From assembly GCF_016126015.1 (NCBI RefSeq), contig NZ_JAEFDB010000003.1, positions 248,001-312,000 of the forward strand: DNA of 64,000 nt. The letters run 5' to 3'. Numbering within the stretch: position 1 is the stretch's first letter; each line of letters begins with the position of its first letter. The notes beneath the pieces are model-generated. The model saw only the letters and a program-made list of their open reading frames with translations, did no database searches and was not told the DNA's origin. Positions 17,744 through 26,520 of this stretch are shown piece after piece. Origin of the DNA: Capnocytophaga periodontitidis (GTDB lineage: Bacteria; Bacteroidota; Bacteroidia; Flavobacteriales; Flavobacteriaceae). Both the position numbers and the translations under genes were made by a program.

Positions 17744-20182
17744 ATGAAAAACTTGTTTTTAGCAGTCTCTGTTTTTCTTGCCTCTTTAGCGTATGGGCAA
17801 GATACAAGTGTGAAAAAACTGATGAAACTCGCCGAGAAAGGCGATGTGAAAGCCCAGTCGGAATTAGCCGAAGCTTATCTGAAAGGCAAAGGGGTAAAAC
17901 GCTCTTTTCAAGATGCTGCCTTATGGCTTGAAAAAGTAGCCGAAACAGGCGATGCACAAGCGCAATACCAGCTTGCCCACCTCCATCTCGATGGTAAAGG
18001 AATGCCTAAATCTGAAGAAAAAGGTACTGAATGGCTCGCTAAAGCAGCCGAAAATGGCAACCAAAAAGCCGAACAAGAACTCGCACTTTGTTATCGCGAT
18101 GGTCGCGGTGTTCCTCAGTCTACCGAAAAGTACTACGCTTGGATTGAAAAGAATGCCGATAATGAAAAAGCTGAAACTTTGCTCGACCTTGCTAAAGCGT
18201 ATTATGCGGGTGATGGTGTGACTAAAGATGTGAACAAAGCTAAATTTTGGGCTGACAAAGCTGCTAAAAAAGGAAATAAAGAAGCTGAACTTCTCCTCGC
18301 TACTTGGGTGTACGAAATCAACCCTTCTAACCCCGAAGCGATACAACGCTTGATGCAAGTAGCTGAAAAAGGTGATACTGAGGCACAAGCAATGATAGGT
18401 GAGTCTTACCTCAATGGCAAAGGGGTAGAACAATCTGAAAGTAAAGCGATAGAATGGTTTGAGAAGGCAGCAGCCAAAGGCAATGCTACAGCACTCTATC
18501 ACTTGGCTAATTTCTACTTCTATGGCAATAGTCCACTTATAGGTAAATTCCCTAAAAAAGCACTCGATTACTACACTCAAGCAGCTAATAAAGGCAATGT
18601 AGATGCTCAACGACAATTGGCAGTATGCCTCTATAATGGTATTGGAGGGGCTACTTCTCAACGCGATGCTTTCAACTGGATTCTCAAAGCGGTGAATGCC
18701 AACCCTTCTCCTATAACCGAAAACAACTTAGCTATATGTTATGCTACAGGCAATGGCACACGGCAATCAGTAGCTCAAGCAGTAGAACTCTTCCGAAAAG
18801 CTGCTGATGCAGGCGATGTAACTGCTCAATATAACTTAGGAACTCTCTTGCTTGAAGAACCACAACAAGATGTGAAAAAAGCCTTTGAATATCTCGAAAA
18901 AGCAGCCGCTCAAAACCACCTACTTGCGCTTAAAAAATTAGGTGATTTGAATTTCACAGGGAAATATACAAATCAATCTTACGCTCGTGCTTTTGAGTAT
19001 TACAATAAAGCTGCAAAACTTACTCCTACCCCTGAAAATCAAATGTTAGACTATTTCTATCAAGGGCAAGCTGATGCTTATGCCGATGTGCTTTTCACCC
19101 TCTCTCAATGCTATGCCGATGGTAAAGGTGTAAAAAAATCACCACGTGAAGCAGCTAAATGGGCGATGAAAGCTGCCGATTTGTCTCATAAAGGAGCTTT
19201 TGATTGGTTACTCAAAAAAGTAGAAGCAAACGATCCTAAAGAAAATCCTGATGTAATCCTCACTGTTGCCGATGGATATTTCTATGGTAAAGGAGTGAAA
19301 AAACAAAACGATAAGGCTTTTCCTTTATATGAAAGACTTGCTAAACAACAAGATAACACCCAAGCGCAAAAACGCTTGATTGAATACTATTTCGAGGCAA
19401 AAAACCCTCAAAAAGACGAAGAAAAAGCAGTGTATTGGAGCGAACGTGTTGCTAAAAAAGGCGATGCCGAAACACAATCTAACTTAGGTAAATACTATAT
19501 GACTTTTGTTCCTGATGTAGCTCCTGCACCTAAAGAAAAACCAGCACCTGCGCCTAAGACTCCCGATCCTGCTAAAGGTAAAACTACTACAGTAACTACA
19601 GCTGCGGCAACTACAACTGCTACACCTACAACACGTACCAGAGTGCGCCCTTCTGCACGCCCTACAATAACAGAAAATACTACTGTTAAGGCGCCAGCAG
19701 TGAACAACCGCACTGTTGCCCAACATAAAGTAACACACAATGCTCCTGCACCTAAAACACCAATGAAACGCCTCAACGAACACAAAGGGGTACTTTGGCT
19801 CTCTAAAGCTGCCGAACAAAACAATGTAGCGGCACTCACCGAACTCGGTACTTACTACGAAAGCAAACAAGATTTCGGTCAGGCGGTAACTCAATACCAA
19901 AAAGCTGCTCACCGCGAATACGCTGAAGGGCAATACAAATTAGGAAATTGTTATTACAATGGTAGTGGTTTAGAACGCTCTAACGAAAAAGCCGCCGACT
20001 ATTATAAACGCGCAGCCCGCCAAGGTTATGCACCTGCACAATTCCGCTTGGGTAATTGCTATTATCACGGCGAAGGTATCCAGCAATCCGATGCTCGTGC
20101 TATCGATTGGTTTGATCAAGCCTGCGATAGTGGAGAAAAACAAGCCTGCGATATGCTAAAAGTTGCAGTGGCTAAAAAATAA
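17744..20182 (+). CDS. Sel1-like repeat protein, exported
   Basis: An 812-residue protein with a signal peptide (MKNLFLAVSVFLASLAYGQ) and about 17 Sel1-type solenoid repeats of roughly 36 residues (for example AQYQLAHLHLDGKGMPKSEE, AQFRLGNCYYHGEGIQQSD). The array is interrupted at about residues 588-690 by a low-complexity Pro/Ala/Thr/Lys segment (KEKPAPAPKTPDPAKGKTT, then TTTATPTTRTR), after which four repeats resume. Sel1 proteins are scaffolds for protein-protein contacts. The disordered linker may act as a flexible hinge in the periplasm. A perfect hairpin terminator follows. Confidence 0.9.
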   Translation: MKNLFLAVSVFLASLAYGQDTSVKKLMKLAEKGDVKAQSELAEAYLKGKGVKRSFQDAALWLEKVAETGDAQAQYQLAHLHLDGKGMPKSEEKGTEWLAKAAENGNQKAEQELALCYRDGRGVPQSTEKYYAWIEKNADNEKAETLLDLAKAYYAGDGVTKDVNKAKFWADKAAKKGNKEAELLLATWVYEINPSNPEAIQRLMQVAEKGDTEAQAMIGESYLNGKGVEQSESKAIEWFEKAAAKGNATALYHLANFYFYGNSPLIGKFPKKALDYYTQAANKGNVDAQRQLAVCLYNGIGGATSQRDAFNWILKAVNANPSPITENNLAICYATGNGTRQSVAQAVELFRKAADAGDVTAQYNLGTLLLEEPQQDVKKAFEYLEKAAAQNHLLALKKLGDLNFTGKYTNQSYARAFEYYNKAAKLTPTPENQMLDYFYQGQADAYADVLFTLSQCYADGKGVKKSPREAAKWAMKAADLSHKGAFDWLLKKVEANDPKENPDVILTVADGYFYGKGVKKQNDKAFPLYERLAKQQDNTQAQKRLIEYYFEAKNPQKDEEKAVYWSERVAKKGDAETQSNLGKYYMTFVPDVAPAPKEKPAPAPKTPDPAKGKTTTVTTAAATTTATPTTRTRVRPSARPTITENTTVKAPAVNNRTVAQHKVTHNAPAPKTPMKRLNEHKGVLWLSKAAEQNNVAALTELGTYYESKQDFGQAVTQYQKAAHREYAEGQYKLGNCYYNGSGLERSNEKAADYYKRAARQGYAPAQFRLGNCYYHGEGIQQSDARAIDWFDQACDSGEKQACDMLKVAVAKK

Positions 20183-20202
20183 ATATTCACAACACTACAA
20201 AT

Positions 20203-20236
20203 AAAAAAAGCTGTCCAACTCTGGACAGCTTTTTTT
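20203..20236. terminator. Bidirectional terminator between Sel1 and LpxL-like genes
   Basis: A perfect 15-bp stem (AAAAAAAGCTGTCCA, 20203-20217, with 20222-20236) closes a 4-nt loop. A and T runs on both sides let it serve both convergent genes. Confidence 0.9.
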
Positions 20237-20254
20237 ATTATTATTCATCTTGTC

Positions 20255-21121
20255 TCATCTCATCCTTTTAAATCTATTGTGTGTCCACAAGTAGAACTCA
20301 GGACGGTCATAAATTTGTCGGGTTACATGTTCAAAGAACATATCTGTGATTTGAAAATCCACGTAATCGTTAGGTACTTCAGCTAAAACTTCAAAAGTTG
20401 TTTGGTAATACCCGCGTTTTAGTTTTTCTATTTTAGCAAACACAATCACCGTATTCAAAGCCTTACCCAAGCGTTCTGCCCCAGTGAAAACAGGTACATT
20501 CAAACCTAAAAACGGACGTAAATAGTTCTTTTTGTTGTTTGGAATCTGGTCGGAAGCAAATCCATAACAATATACATCGTGAGCATCTTTGTGTTTTTTC
20601 ATCTCGCGGTGAGCAGTGTAGCGCGGTAGCAAAAAGCTGTGATGTTTAGTGCGTATTTTCTGCAAAAGTTTGTCAAAATAAGGGTTGCTTAGCGGGGTAT
20701 AGAGAGCATACGATTTGTGTTTTAAGAAGTAAGCCAATGAAAGTAACCATTCGTAACTTGCGTAATGACTGCACATAAACAAGATGTTGCGTTCCTCATT
20801 TTCGTATTTCTTCAAAACTTCCAAGTTAGGAAAAACCATACGTTTTTTCATTTCTTTTTCACTCATTCCGTACGATTTTACCATTTCTAAAAGAGTATCA
20901 CAAAAGTGGTGGTAGAATTTGCGTTCGATGTCTAAAAGTTCAGTTTCAGTTTTAAAAGGGAAGGCTGTATGCAAGTTTTTGCGTACCACTTTTACTCTGT
21001 ATTTCAATAGAGTATATAGTATAAAGTATAAAAAATCCGATATGCCATAGAGCATCCAGAAAGGCATTCGCGAGAGTAGCCAAATAAGTGGGAAGGCAAT
21101 AATATAAATAAATAAATTCAT
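20255..21121 (-). CDS. LpxL/HtrB-family lipid A (lysophospholipid) acyltransferase
   Basis: A 288-residue inner-membrane acyltransferase with an N-terminal hydrophobic anchor (LFIYIIAFPLIWLLSRMPFW). The catalytic HxxxxE motif is in CSHYASYEW (about residue 117), and the second block is YGFASDQIPNN. It would transfer a secondary acyl chain to lipid A or a related lipid. The start at 21121 is chosen because the alternative at 21145 lies within the TACCTTTG promoter. Single-gene unit, convergent with the Sel1 gene and divergent from the ABC-F gene. Confidence 0.88.
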   Translation of the reverse strand: MNLFIYIIAFPLIWLLSRMPFWMLYGISDFLYFILYTLLKYRVKVVRKNLHTAFPFKTETELLDIERKFYHHFCDTLLEMVKSYGMSEKEMKKRMVFPNLEVLKKYENEERNILFMCSHYASYEWLLSLAYFLKHKSYALYTPLSNPYFDKLLQKIRTKHHSFLLPRYTAHREMKKHKDAHDVYCYGFASDQIPNNKKNYLRPFLGLNVPVFTGAERLGKALNTVIVFAKIEKLKRGYYQTTFEVLAEVPNDYVDFQITDMFFEHVTRQIYDRPEFYLWTHNRFKRMR

Positions 21122-21142
21122 TAGAGGTTCAGTTTCAAGCCG

Positions 21143-21150
21143 CAAAGGTA
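21143..21150 (-). promoter_or_regulatory. Promoter -7 box of the LpxL-like gene
   Basis: The minus strand reads TACCTTTG, 22 bp before the start at 21121. Confidence 0.65.
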
Positions 21151-21162
21151 AAAATAATTTGT

Positions 21163-21204
21163 CAAATAGCCAATTTGCTAATTTGCTAATTCACAAATTA
21201 TTCG
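21163..21204. repeat. Octamer array (CTAATTTG-type) between divergent promoters
   Basis: About five degenerate 8-bp units (CAATTTG, CTAATTTG, CTAATTCA, CAAATTAT) run into the ABC-F promoter, whose -33 TTTG at 21182-21185 is part of a unit. Confidence 0.65.
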
Positions 21205-21212
21205 TACTTTTG
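21182..21212 (+). promoter_or_regulatory. Promoter of the ABC-F gene, built from the octamer array
   Basis: The -33 TTTG (21182-21185) is separated by 19 nt from the -7 box TACTTTTG (21205-21212). Confidence 0.7.
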
Positions 21213-21229
21213 CCCCCGTTTTTAAATTA

Positions 21230-21271
21230 TTAATTGTCAGTAGTCAATTGTCAATTATCAATTGCTAATTA
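21230..21271. repeat. Heptamer array, 6 units, in the ABC-F leader
   Basis: Consecutive 7-bp units TTAATTG, TCAGTAG, TCAATTG, TCAATTA, TCAATTG, CTAATTA occupy the 5' untranslated region, ending 6 bp before the ATG. Confidence 0.7.
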
Positions 21272-21277
21272 TTCTCT

Positions 21278-23161
21278 ATGCTGAATGTTCACAATCTATC
21301 TGTTTCTTTTCAAGGTGAATACCTCTTCGAGGATGTCGCTTTTATGCTCAATGCAGGCGACCGAGTGGGGCTTATCGGTAAGAATGGAGCGGGTAAATCT
21401 ACAATGCTCAAACTGCTTTCACGCGAACTAAAACCCGATACTGGTGGAATTGCTACCGATAAAGATGTGCGCATCGGTTTCCTTAAACAGGATATCGATT
21501 TTGTAAAAGGGCGCACTATCTTAGAAGAAGCCTATCAGGCATTTACCGAAATCAAAGCATTAGAACGCCAGTTAGACAATATCCATCATCAAATAGAAAC
21601 TCGCACCGATTACGAGAGTCAAGAATACCACGATTTGCTCGATAAGCTAAGCGATTATACACATCGTTTCGATCTCATCGGGGGGTATCAGTACCAAGGT
21701 GAAACTGAAAAAGTATTACAAGGTCTTGGCTTCCAGCGTAGTGATTTTGATAAACTCACCGATAGCTTTTCAGGAGGTTGGCGTATGCGCATAGAGTTGG
21801 CAAAACTGCTCTTGCAAAACAACGATGTGTTGTTGCTGGACGAGCCTACGAACCACTTGGATATCGAGTCAATTATATGGTTGGAACAATTTCTCACAAC
21901 TTATAGTGGGGCAGTAGTGATTGTCTCTCACGATAGGATGTTTTTAGACAATGTTACCAACCGCACTATCGAGATTTCAGTAGGCAAAATATACGATTAC
22001 CCTAAACCTTACACCCAATTTTTGGCATTGCGCCAAGAAATACGCGAACAGCAACTCGCTTCACAAAAAAATCAAGAAAAGAAAATTCAACAAACTGAAA
22101 AGTTGATTGAAAAATTCCGTGCAAAAGCTACTAAGGCTTCTATGGCGCAATCGCTGATGAAAAAACTCGACAAGATAGAGCGCATAGAGGTAGATGAGGA
22201 AGATAATGCTGTGATGAATGTGCGTTTTCCCGTATCGGTAACTCCAGGGAAAGTGGTGCTCGAAATAGATGATGTATCTAAAAACTACGGTGAAAAACAA
22301 GTGCTTAGCCACGTGAGTTTACTCGTAGAACGCGGTAGTAAAGTGGCCTTTGTAGGACAAAATGGACAAGGAAAAACTACCCTCGCCAAGATGATTGTAA
22401 GCGAAATTCTGTACGATGGAACTATCAAGTTAGGTCACAATGTACAATTAGGGTATTTTGCCCAAAATCAAGCCGACTATTTGGATGGTGAACTTACCGT
22501 ACTCGATACGATGTTCAACGCTGCTAACGATAGCAATCGTATGAAAATCCGCGACATACTCGGCTCTTTCCTCTTCCGTGGCGATGAAGTAGATAAGAAA
22601 GTGAAAGTGCTTTCAGGAGGCGAACGCAACCGCTTGGCATTGGCTAAAATGTTGCTGTCAGATTTCAATGTCTTGGTAATGGACGAGCCTACGAACCACT
22701 TGGATATCAAGAGTAAAAACGTACTCAAAAAAGCACTTCAGCAATTCGAAGGAACGCTCATTATCGTGTCGCACGACCGCGATTTCTTGCAAGGACTCAC
22801 CGATAAAGTATACGAATTTAAAAACCAACACCTCAAAGAATATTTGGGCGATATTGATTTCTATTTAGAACAACGTGCTGCCGCCAATTTTCGCGAAATA
22901 GAACAACCTAAAGAAACTACTACTGCTAAAGCTGCTCAAACTCCTGAAAAACTCTCTTTCGAAGAACAAAAACAACAGAAAGCAGCTCAAAACAAACTCA
23001 ATAAAATAGAACGCAACATCACCGAGCTTGAACAGGAACTCAAAGCGATGAACGAGCAAATGGGGCAAGGCGTACAAACCGATGCGTTCTACAAACAGTA
23101 CGAACAGAAAAAACAACAATTGGAGGATTTAATGACCGAATGGGAATCTTTAATGAGTTAA
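21278..23161 (+). CDS. ABC-F family ATPase (Uup/YdiF-like translation factor)
   Basis: A 627-residue soluble protein with two ABC domains and no membrane segment. The first (about 1-250) has GLIGKNGAGKST, SFSGGWRMR and LLLDEPTNHLD; the linker (about 250-305) is the charged helical tRNA-interaction region; the second (about 320-535) has FVGQNGQGKTT, LSGGERNR and VMDEPTNHLD. A C-terminal coiled coil (about 560-627, rich in Glu/Gln/Lys) matches Uup-type members. ABC-F proteins act on stalled or assembling ribosomes; some give antibiotic protection, but nothing here points to that. It starts a run of three same-strand genes. Confidence 0.92.
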   Translation: MLNVHNLSVSFQGEYLFEDVAFMLNAGDRVGLIGKNGAGKSTMLKLLSRELKPDTGGIATDKDVRIGFLKQDIDFVKGRTILEEAYQAFTEIKALERQLDNIHHQIETRTDYESQEYHDLLDKLSDYTHRFDLIGGYQYQGETEKVLQGLGFQRSDFDKLTDSFSGGWRMRIELAKLLLQNNDVLLLDEPTNHLDIESIIWLEQFLTTYSGAVVIVSHDRMFLDNVTNRTIEISVGKIYDYPKPYTQFLALRQEIREQQLASQKNQEKKIQQTEKLIEKFRAKATKASMAQSLMKKLDKIERIEVDEEDNAVMNVRFPVSVTPGKVVLEIDDVSKNYGEKQVLSHVSLLVERGSKVAFVGQNGQGKTTLAKMIVSEILYDGTIKLGHNVQLGYFAQNQADYLDGELTVLDTMFNAANDSNRMKIRDILGSFLFRGDEVDKKVKVLSGGERNRLALAKMLLSDFNVLVMDEPTNHLDIKSKNVLKKALQQFEGTLIIVSHDRDFLQGLTDKVYEFKNQHLKEYLGDIDFYLEQRAAANFREIEQPKETTTAKAAQTPEKLSFEEQKQQKAAQNKLNKIERNITELEQELKAMNEQMGQGVQTDAFYKQYEQKKQQLEDLMTEWESLMS

Positions 23162-23164
23162 TCT

Positions 23165-24625
23165 ATGCAACCTAAGAAAATCTTACTCTTTATCGTGGGA
23201 CTACTCGCTGCCCTTTTTGCGATGACCTTTTTCAGTCGTTATCACACCACCGCCAACGGTATGGTGCGTGAAGGTATTGCCTTTGGTGATGCAATGTTAC
23301 GCTATCCTACCCCCGATATTTTAGGAGAACTCTTCAAAGCTGATGAAAAAGAAAACAACAAACTCGATGAGCTAATCAAAGAAACTTCGGGAAGTATCGT
23401 TGATGAAAAAACAAAAAATTTAACAACGAACGATACTATCGAAAAAGATTCTCTACACACTTTAGATACCAATGTAGAAGGTAAAATCTATTACCCTGGA
23501 AATAAAATTGACTATATCAAACGCCTCAAAGCTAAACTTCGTCAAGGCGTTTGCCAAATTGTACATTACGGCGACTCTCAAATAGAAGGCGACCGTATCA
23601 CTGCCTATATACGCAACCGCTTGCAACTCTCCTATGGTGGAGGCGGACCTGGTTTTGTTCCTATCAAGGTGGTCTATAGCCAAAATAGTGTAGAAATAGT
23701 CTCTTCACCTAACTGGATGCGCTATGCTTTCTTTGATCGCAAACAGCGCAAAACTTTGAAACACAATAGTTACGGACTTTATGCTACTTATTCGCGCTTT
23801 ACACCTTATGTGAAAGATACTGCTTTGTTGAAACCTACAAAGGCATCCTTTACAATCAAACCTTCTAAAAAATCCTACGCACGCCTGCAAAACTATACCA
23901 AATTTGGGTTGCACTATGGTAATGCTACCAGCCGAACTGCTATTAGGGTATACCAAGGAAAAAATGTAATTAAAATTGATACTCTCATCGCCGATGGTAA
24001 ATACCATAACTACCAACTGAATTTTGCAACTACCCCCGATGAGTTATATATAGAATTGGAAGCACGTGTAAGTCCTGATTTCTATGGAATTACCCTTGAT
24101 GCTGCTTCGGGAGTGCGCGCCGATAACGTGGCAATGCGCGGTGAAGCAGGACGTATTTTCACCCGTATGAACTATGAGAATTACCGCCAAATGTCTGCCG
24201 TTCGTAAACCCGACCTCTTTATTTTCGAGTTCGGTGGTAATACCATTCCTTATATGAAAACCGATCAACAGCTGAAAGACTATGTTGAAGGACTTATTTT
24301 CAATATGAAATGGGTGAAACGTGCCAACCCCAATGCAATGTTTATGCTCATAGGTAATGGCGATATGACCACCTCGCGCAACGGCAAGCGCATCACTTAT
24401 CCTTATGTGCCTAAACTCAACGATTTGATGAAAGAAGAGTGTATGAAAAACGATATCGCCTACTTCAGTATGTATGAGGCAATGGGTGGCGAAAACTCTA
24501 TGATTACGTGGGTAAAAGAAGGAATGGCAGCTGCCGATTATGTCCATTTTAGCCCTAAAGGAACTAAACTTATTTCAGAAGTGTTTTATCAGTGTTTACA
24601 CAACGACCTCACAGCGGTAGAATAA
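23165..24625 (+). CDS. SGNH/GDSL-type hydrolase or acyltransferase, membrane-anchored, partner of MBOAT
   Basis: A 486-residue protein with one N-terminal membrane anchor (about 5-24) and an extracytoplasmic body. HYGDSQIEGDR (about residue 136) carries the GDS nucleophile Ser, and AADYVHFSPKG near the C-terminus supplies the Asp and His of the SGNH triad; GGN (EFGGNTIPYM) is a plausible oxyanion block. It starts 3 bp after the ABC-F gene and 7 bp before an AlgI-like MBOAT gene, the arrangement of surface polysaccharide O-acetylation pairs where MBOAT moves the acyl group across the membrane and the SGNH protein transfers it. The glycan is unknown. Confidence 0.85.
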   Translation: MQPKKILLFIVGLLAALFAMTFFSRYHTTANGMVREGIAFGDAMLRYPTPDILGELFKADEKENNKLDELIKETSGSIVDEKTKNLTTNDTIEKDSLHTLDTNVEGKIYYPGNKIDYIKRLKAKLRQGVCQIVHYGDSQIEGDRITAYIRNRLQLSYGGGGPGFVPIKVVYSQNSVEIVSSPNWMRYAFFDRKQRKTLKHNSYGLYATYSRFTPYVKDTALLKPTKASFTIKPSKKSYARLQNYTKFGLHYGNATSRTAIRVYQGKNVIKIDTLIADGKYHNYQLNFATTPDELYIELEARVSPDFYGITLDAASGVRADNVAMRGEAGRIFTRMNYENYRQMSAVRKPDLFIFEFGGNTIPYMKTDQQLKDYVEGLIFNMKWVKRANPNAMFMLIGNGDMTTSRNGKRITYPYVPKLNDLMKEECMKNDIAYFSMYEAMGGENSMITWVKEGMAAADYVHFSPKGTKLISEVFYQCLHNDLTAVE

Positions 24626-24632
24626 CAGATTT

Positions 24633-26294
24633 ATGACAGACTTTTTCAACAATTTCTTTATGTTTAATCCTGAGCATCCGCTTACTTTTGTGCGGATAGA
24701 CTTCTGGATATTCTTTGTCTTGGTGTATGCTGTCTTTGCTCTGATTTACCGACGCCGACACCTGCGCAATCTGTTTTTGCTAATCGCTAGTTTCTATTTC
24801 TATTACAAGGCGAGCGGCCTTTTTGTGTTGCTGTTAGTATTCAGTACTGTTACCGATTTTTATCTGGGGCACTACATCTATCGGCAAGCCGAAGAACGCC
24901 GACGCAAAATAGCTGTAACCGTGAGTGTTTGTTTAAATTTATTAGTGTTAGCATATTTCAAGTATGCTTATTTCTTCACCGATACTTACAATGCATTCTT
25001 CCACACCCAGCACCAAACGTTTAACTATTTAGCCTATTGGGCAAATGGCTTTAGCAATCAAGGCTATTTCACAGTTGATAAAATTATTTTGCCTGTAGGG
25101 ATATCTTTCTATACATTTCAAACGATTAGCTACACAGTAGATGTATACCGTAACAAGGTAACTCCCCTGAACTCTATACTCGATTTTGGTTTCTATGTGA
25201 GTTTCTTTCCTCAACTCGTGGCAGGGCCTATCGTCCGCGCCGAAGAGTTTGTACCTCAAATTCTCAAGAAAACTGTTGTTTCTAAAGAAGAGTTCAATAA
25301 AGCGATATTCTTCATTCTCAAAGGGCTCATTAAAAAAATGATTTTTGCCGATTTTATTGCTTTGCACTTCTTAGACAAAATATTCGATGCCCCTTCTATG
25401 CACACAGGTTTTGCCAATATTCTGGCTCTCATAGGCTATTCGTTGCAAATCTATGGTGATTTCTCTGGTTATACCGATATTGCTATAGGGGTAGCACTGC
25501 TAATGGGTTTTCATTTGCCTGTAAACTTCAATTCGCCTTACAAAGCTTTGAATTGCGGTGATTTCTGGAAACGTTGGCATATCTCCCTTTCCACTTGGCT
25601 GAAAGATTATTTGTACATCCCATTAGGAGGTAACCGCAATAGTACCATAGGCACTTTCGTCTTCTCTTTGCTTTTTGTAGTGATTTTGGTAGTAGCGATC
25701 AACAATCTCGTTTTCACCCTCATCACAGGGCTACTGTTAATAGCAGGTTCTGCGGTTGCGTTCTTTTATAAACCCTTTGAACGCTACCTTACTACCAATA
25801 TTAATATTATGATTACAATGCTCATTGGAGGATTGTGGCACGGTGCATCGTGGAAGTTTGTTATCTGGGGCGGACTCAATGGTTTAGGAGTTGTGGCTTA
25901 TAAGTATTGGCGTAAGGTGAGCCCGTATGAGAACAGTAACTTGTGGGTAGTACGCGCTTGGAAAATAGCTTTTACTTTTGTTTTTATCACTTTCACACGT
26001 GTGTTTTTCCGAAGCAACGATATGGAAAGTATAAACCAATGGTTTGACCAAGTCGCTCATAATATGGACTGGGGTTCGGCTATGCAAGTGATGAAGTACA
26101 ACAATATTAGTTTAGGAATCATCCTCATAGGCTATATCACCCACTGGCTGCCCCAACGCTGGAAAGACTATACCGAGCACGTTTTTGCCGAAAGCCATTA
26201 CGTAGTAAAAGCTGCCATCGCCTTAGTGGTAGTATTGATATGTTATCAAGCCTATTCCACCGATATACAGCCATTTATCTATTTCCAGTTTTAA
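24633..26294 (+). CDS. MBOAT family O-acyltransferase (AlgI/DltB-like)
   Basis: A 553-residue polytopic membrane protein with about 11-12 helices. The MBOAT signature is seen in LVAGPIVRAEEFVPQIL, YGDFSGYTDIAIGVALLMGF, NFNSPYKALNCGDFWKRWHI and GGLWHGASWKFVIWGGLNG, where the His of WHG is the catalytic residue. The closest class is AlgI-type, which uses a cytoplasmic acyl donor for export of acyl groups to cell-surface glycans. It is the last gene of the ABC-F/SGNH/MBOAT run, followed by a structured intergenic region. Length is normal for AlgI-like proteins. Confidence 0.93.
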   Translation: MTDFFNNFFMFNPEHPLTFVRIDFWIFFVLVYAVFALIYRRRHLRNLFLLIASFYFYYKASGLFVLLLVFSTVTDFYLGHYIYRQAEERRRKIAVTVSVCLNLLVLAYFKYAYFFTDTYNAFFHTQHQTFNYLAYWANGFSNQGYFTVDKIILPVGISFYTFQTISYTVDVYRNKVTPLNSILDFGFYVSFFPQLVAGPIVRAEEFVPQILKKTVVSKEEFNKAIFFILKGLIKKMIFADFIALHFLDKIFDAPSMHTGFANILALIGYSLQIYGDFSGYTDIAIGVALLMGFHLPVNFNSPYKALNCGDFWKRWHISLSTWLKDYLYIPLGGNRNSTIGTFVFSLLFVVILVVAINNLVFTLITGLLLIAGSAVAFFYKPFERYLTTNINIMITMLIGGLWHGASWKFVIWGGLNGLGVVAYKYWRKVSPYENSNLWVVRAWKIAFTFVFITFTRVFFRSNDMESINQWFDQVAHNMDWGSAMQVMKYNNISLGIILIGYITHWLPQRWKDYTEHVFAESHYVVKAAIALVVVLICYQAYSTDIQPFIYFQF

Positions 26295-26352
26295 TCAAGA
26301 ATTAGGTTTTAGAAATCAATAATCAATCCTTTTTATCTGTCTACTTTTCCCC

Positions 26353-26391
26353 GAGACCCTCCAGAATCTTCCAAGATTCTTCGAGGTTCTC
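26353..26391. other. Two-tier hairpin after the MBOAT gene
   Basis: The outer stem is GAGACCCTC (26353-26361) with GAGGTTCTC (26383-26391), one mismatch. The inner stem is AGAATCTT (26363-26370) with AAGATTCT (26373-26380), a perfect 8 bp with a 2-nt loop. No U run follows on either strand, so it is not a standard terminator; it may be a structured RNA, a Rho-type stop or a protein site. Confidence 0.5.
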
Positions 26392-26416
26392 CCTATAATA
26401 TTCTCTCTACTTTTCT

Positions 26417-26456
26417 CTAATTTGCTAATTCACAAATTTGCTAATTTCTAAATTAT
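26417..26456. repeat. Octamer array, 5 units, upstream of the ricT promoter
   Basis: Units CTAATTTG, CTAATTCA, CAAATTTG, CTAATTTC, TAAATTAT run straight into the ricT -7 box; the third unit provides the -33 TTTG. Confidence 0.7.
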
Positions 26457-26467
26457 TCGTATTTTTG
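26437..26467 (+). promoter_or_regulatory. Promoter of the ricT-gldH region
   Basis: The -33 TTTG (26437-26440), a 19-nt spacer, and the -7 box TATTTTTG (26460-26467) lie 53 bp upstream of the ricT ATG. Confidence 0.7.
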
Positions 26468-26520
26468 CCGATTGAAAGGGCTCTTATACCCTCTCTATTA
26501 ATGTAATAATCCATAGAAAA

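Noticed and set aside
19484-19933. Long antisense frames opposite the Sel1 hinge
   Set aside because: They mirror the low-complexity codons of the Sel1 gene and have no known motifs or promoter; treated as shadows.
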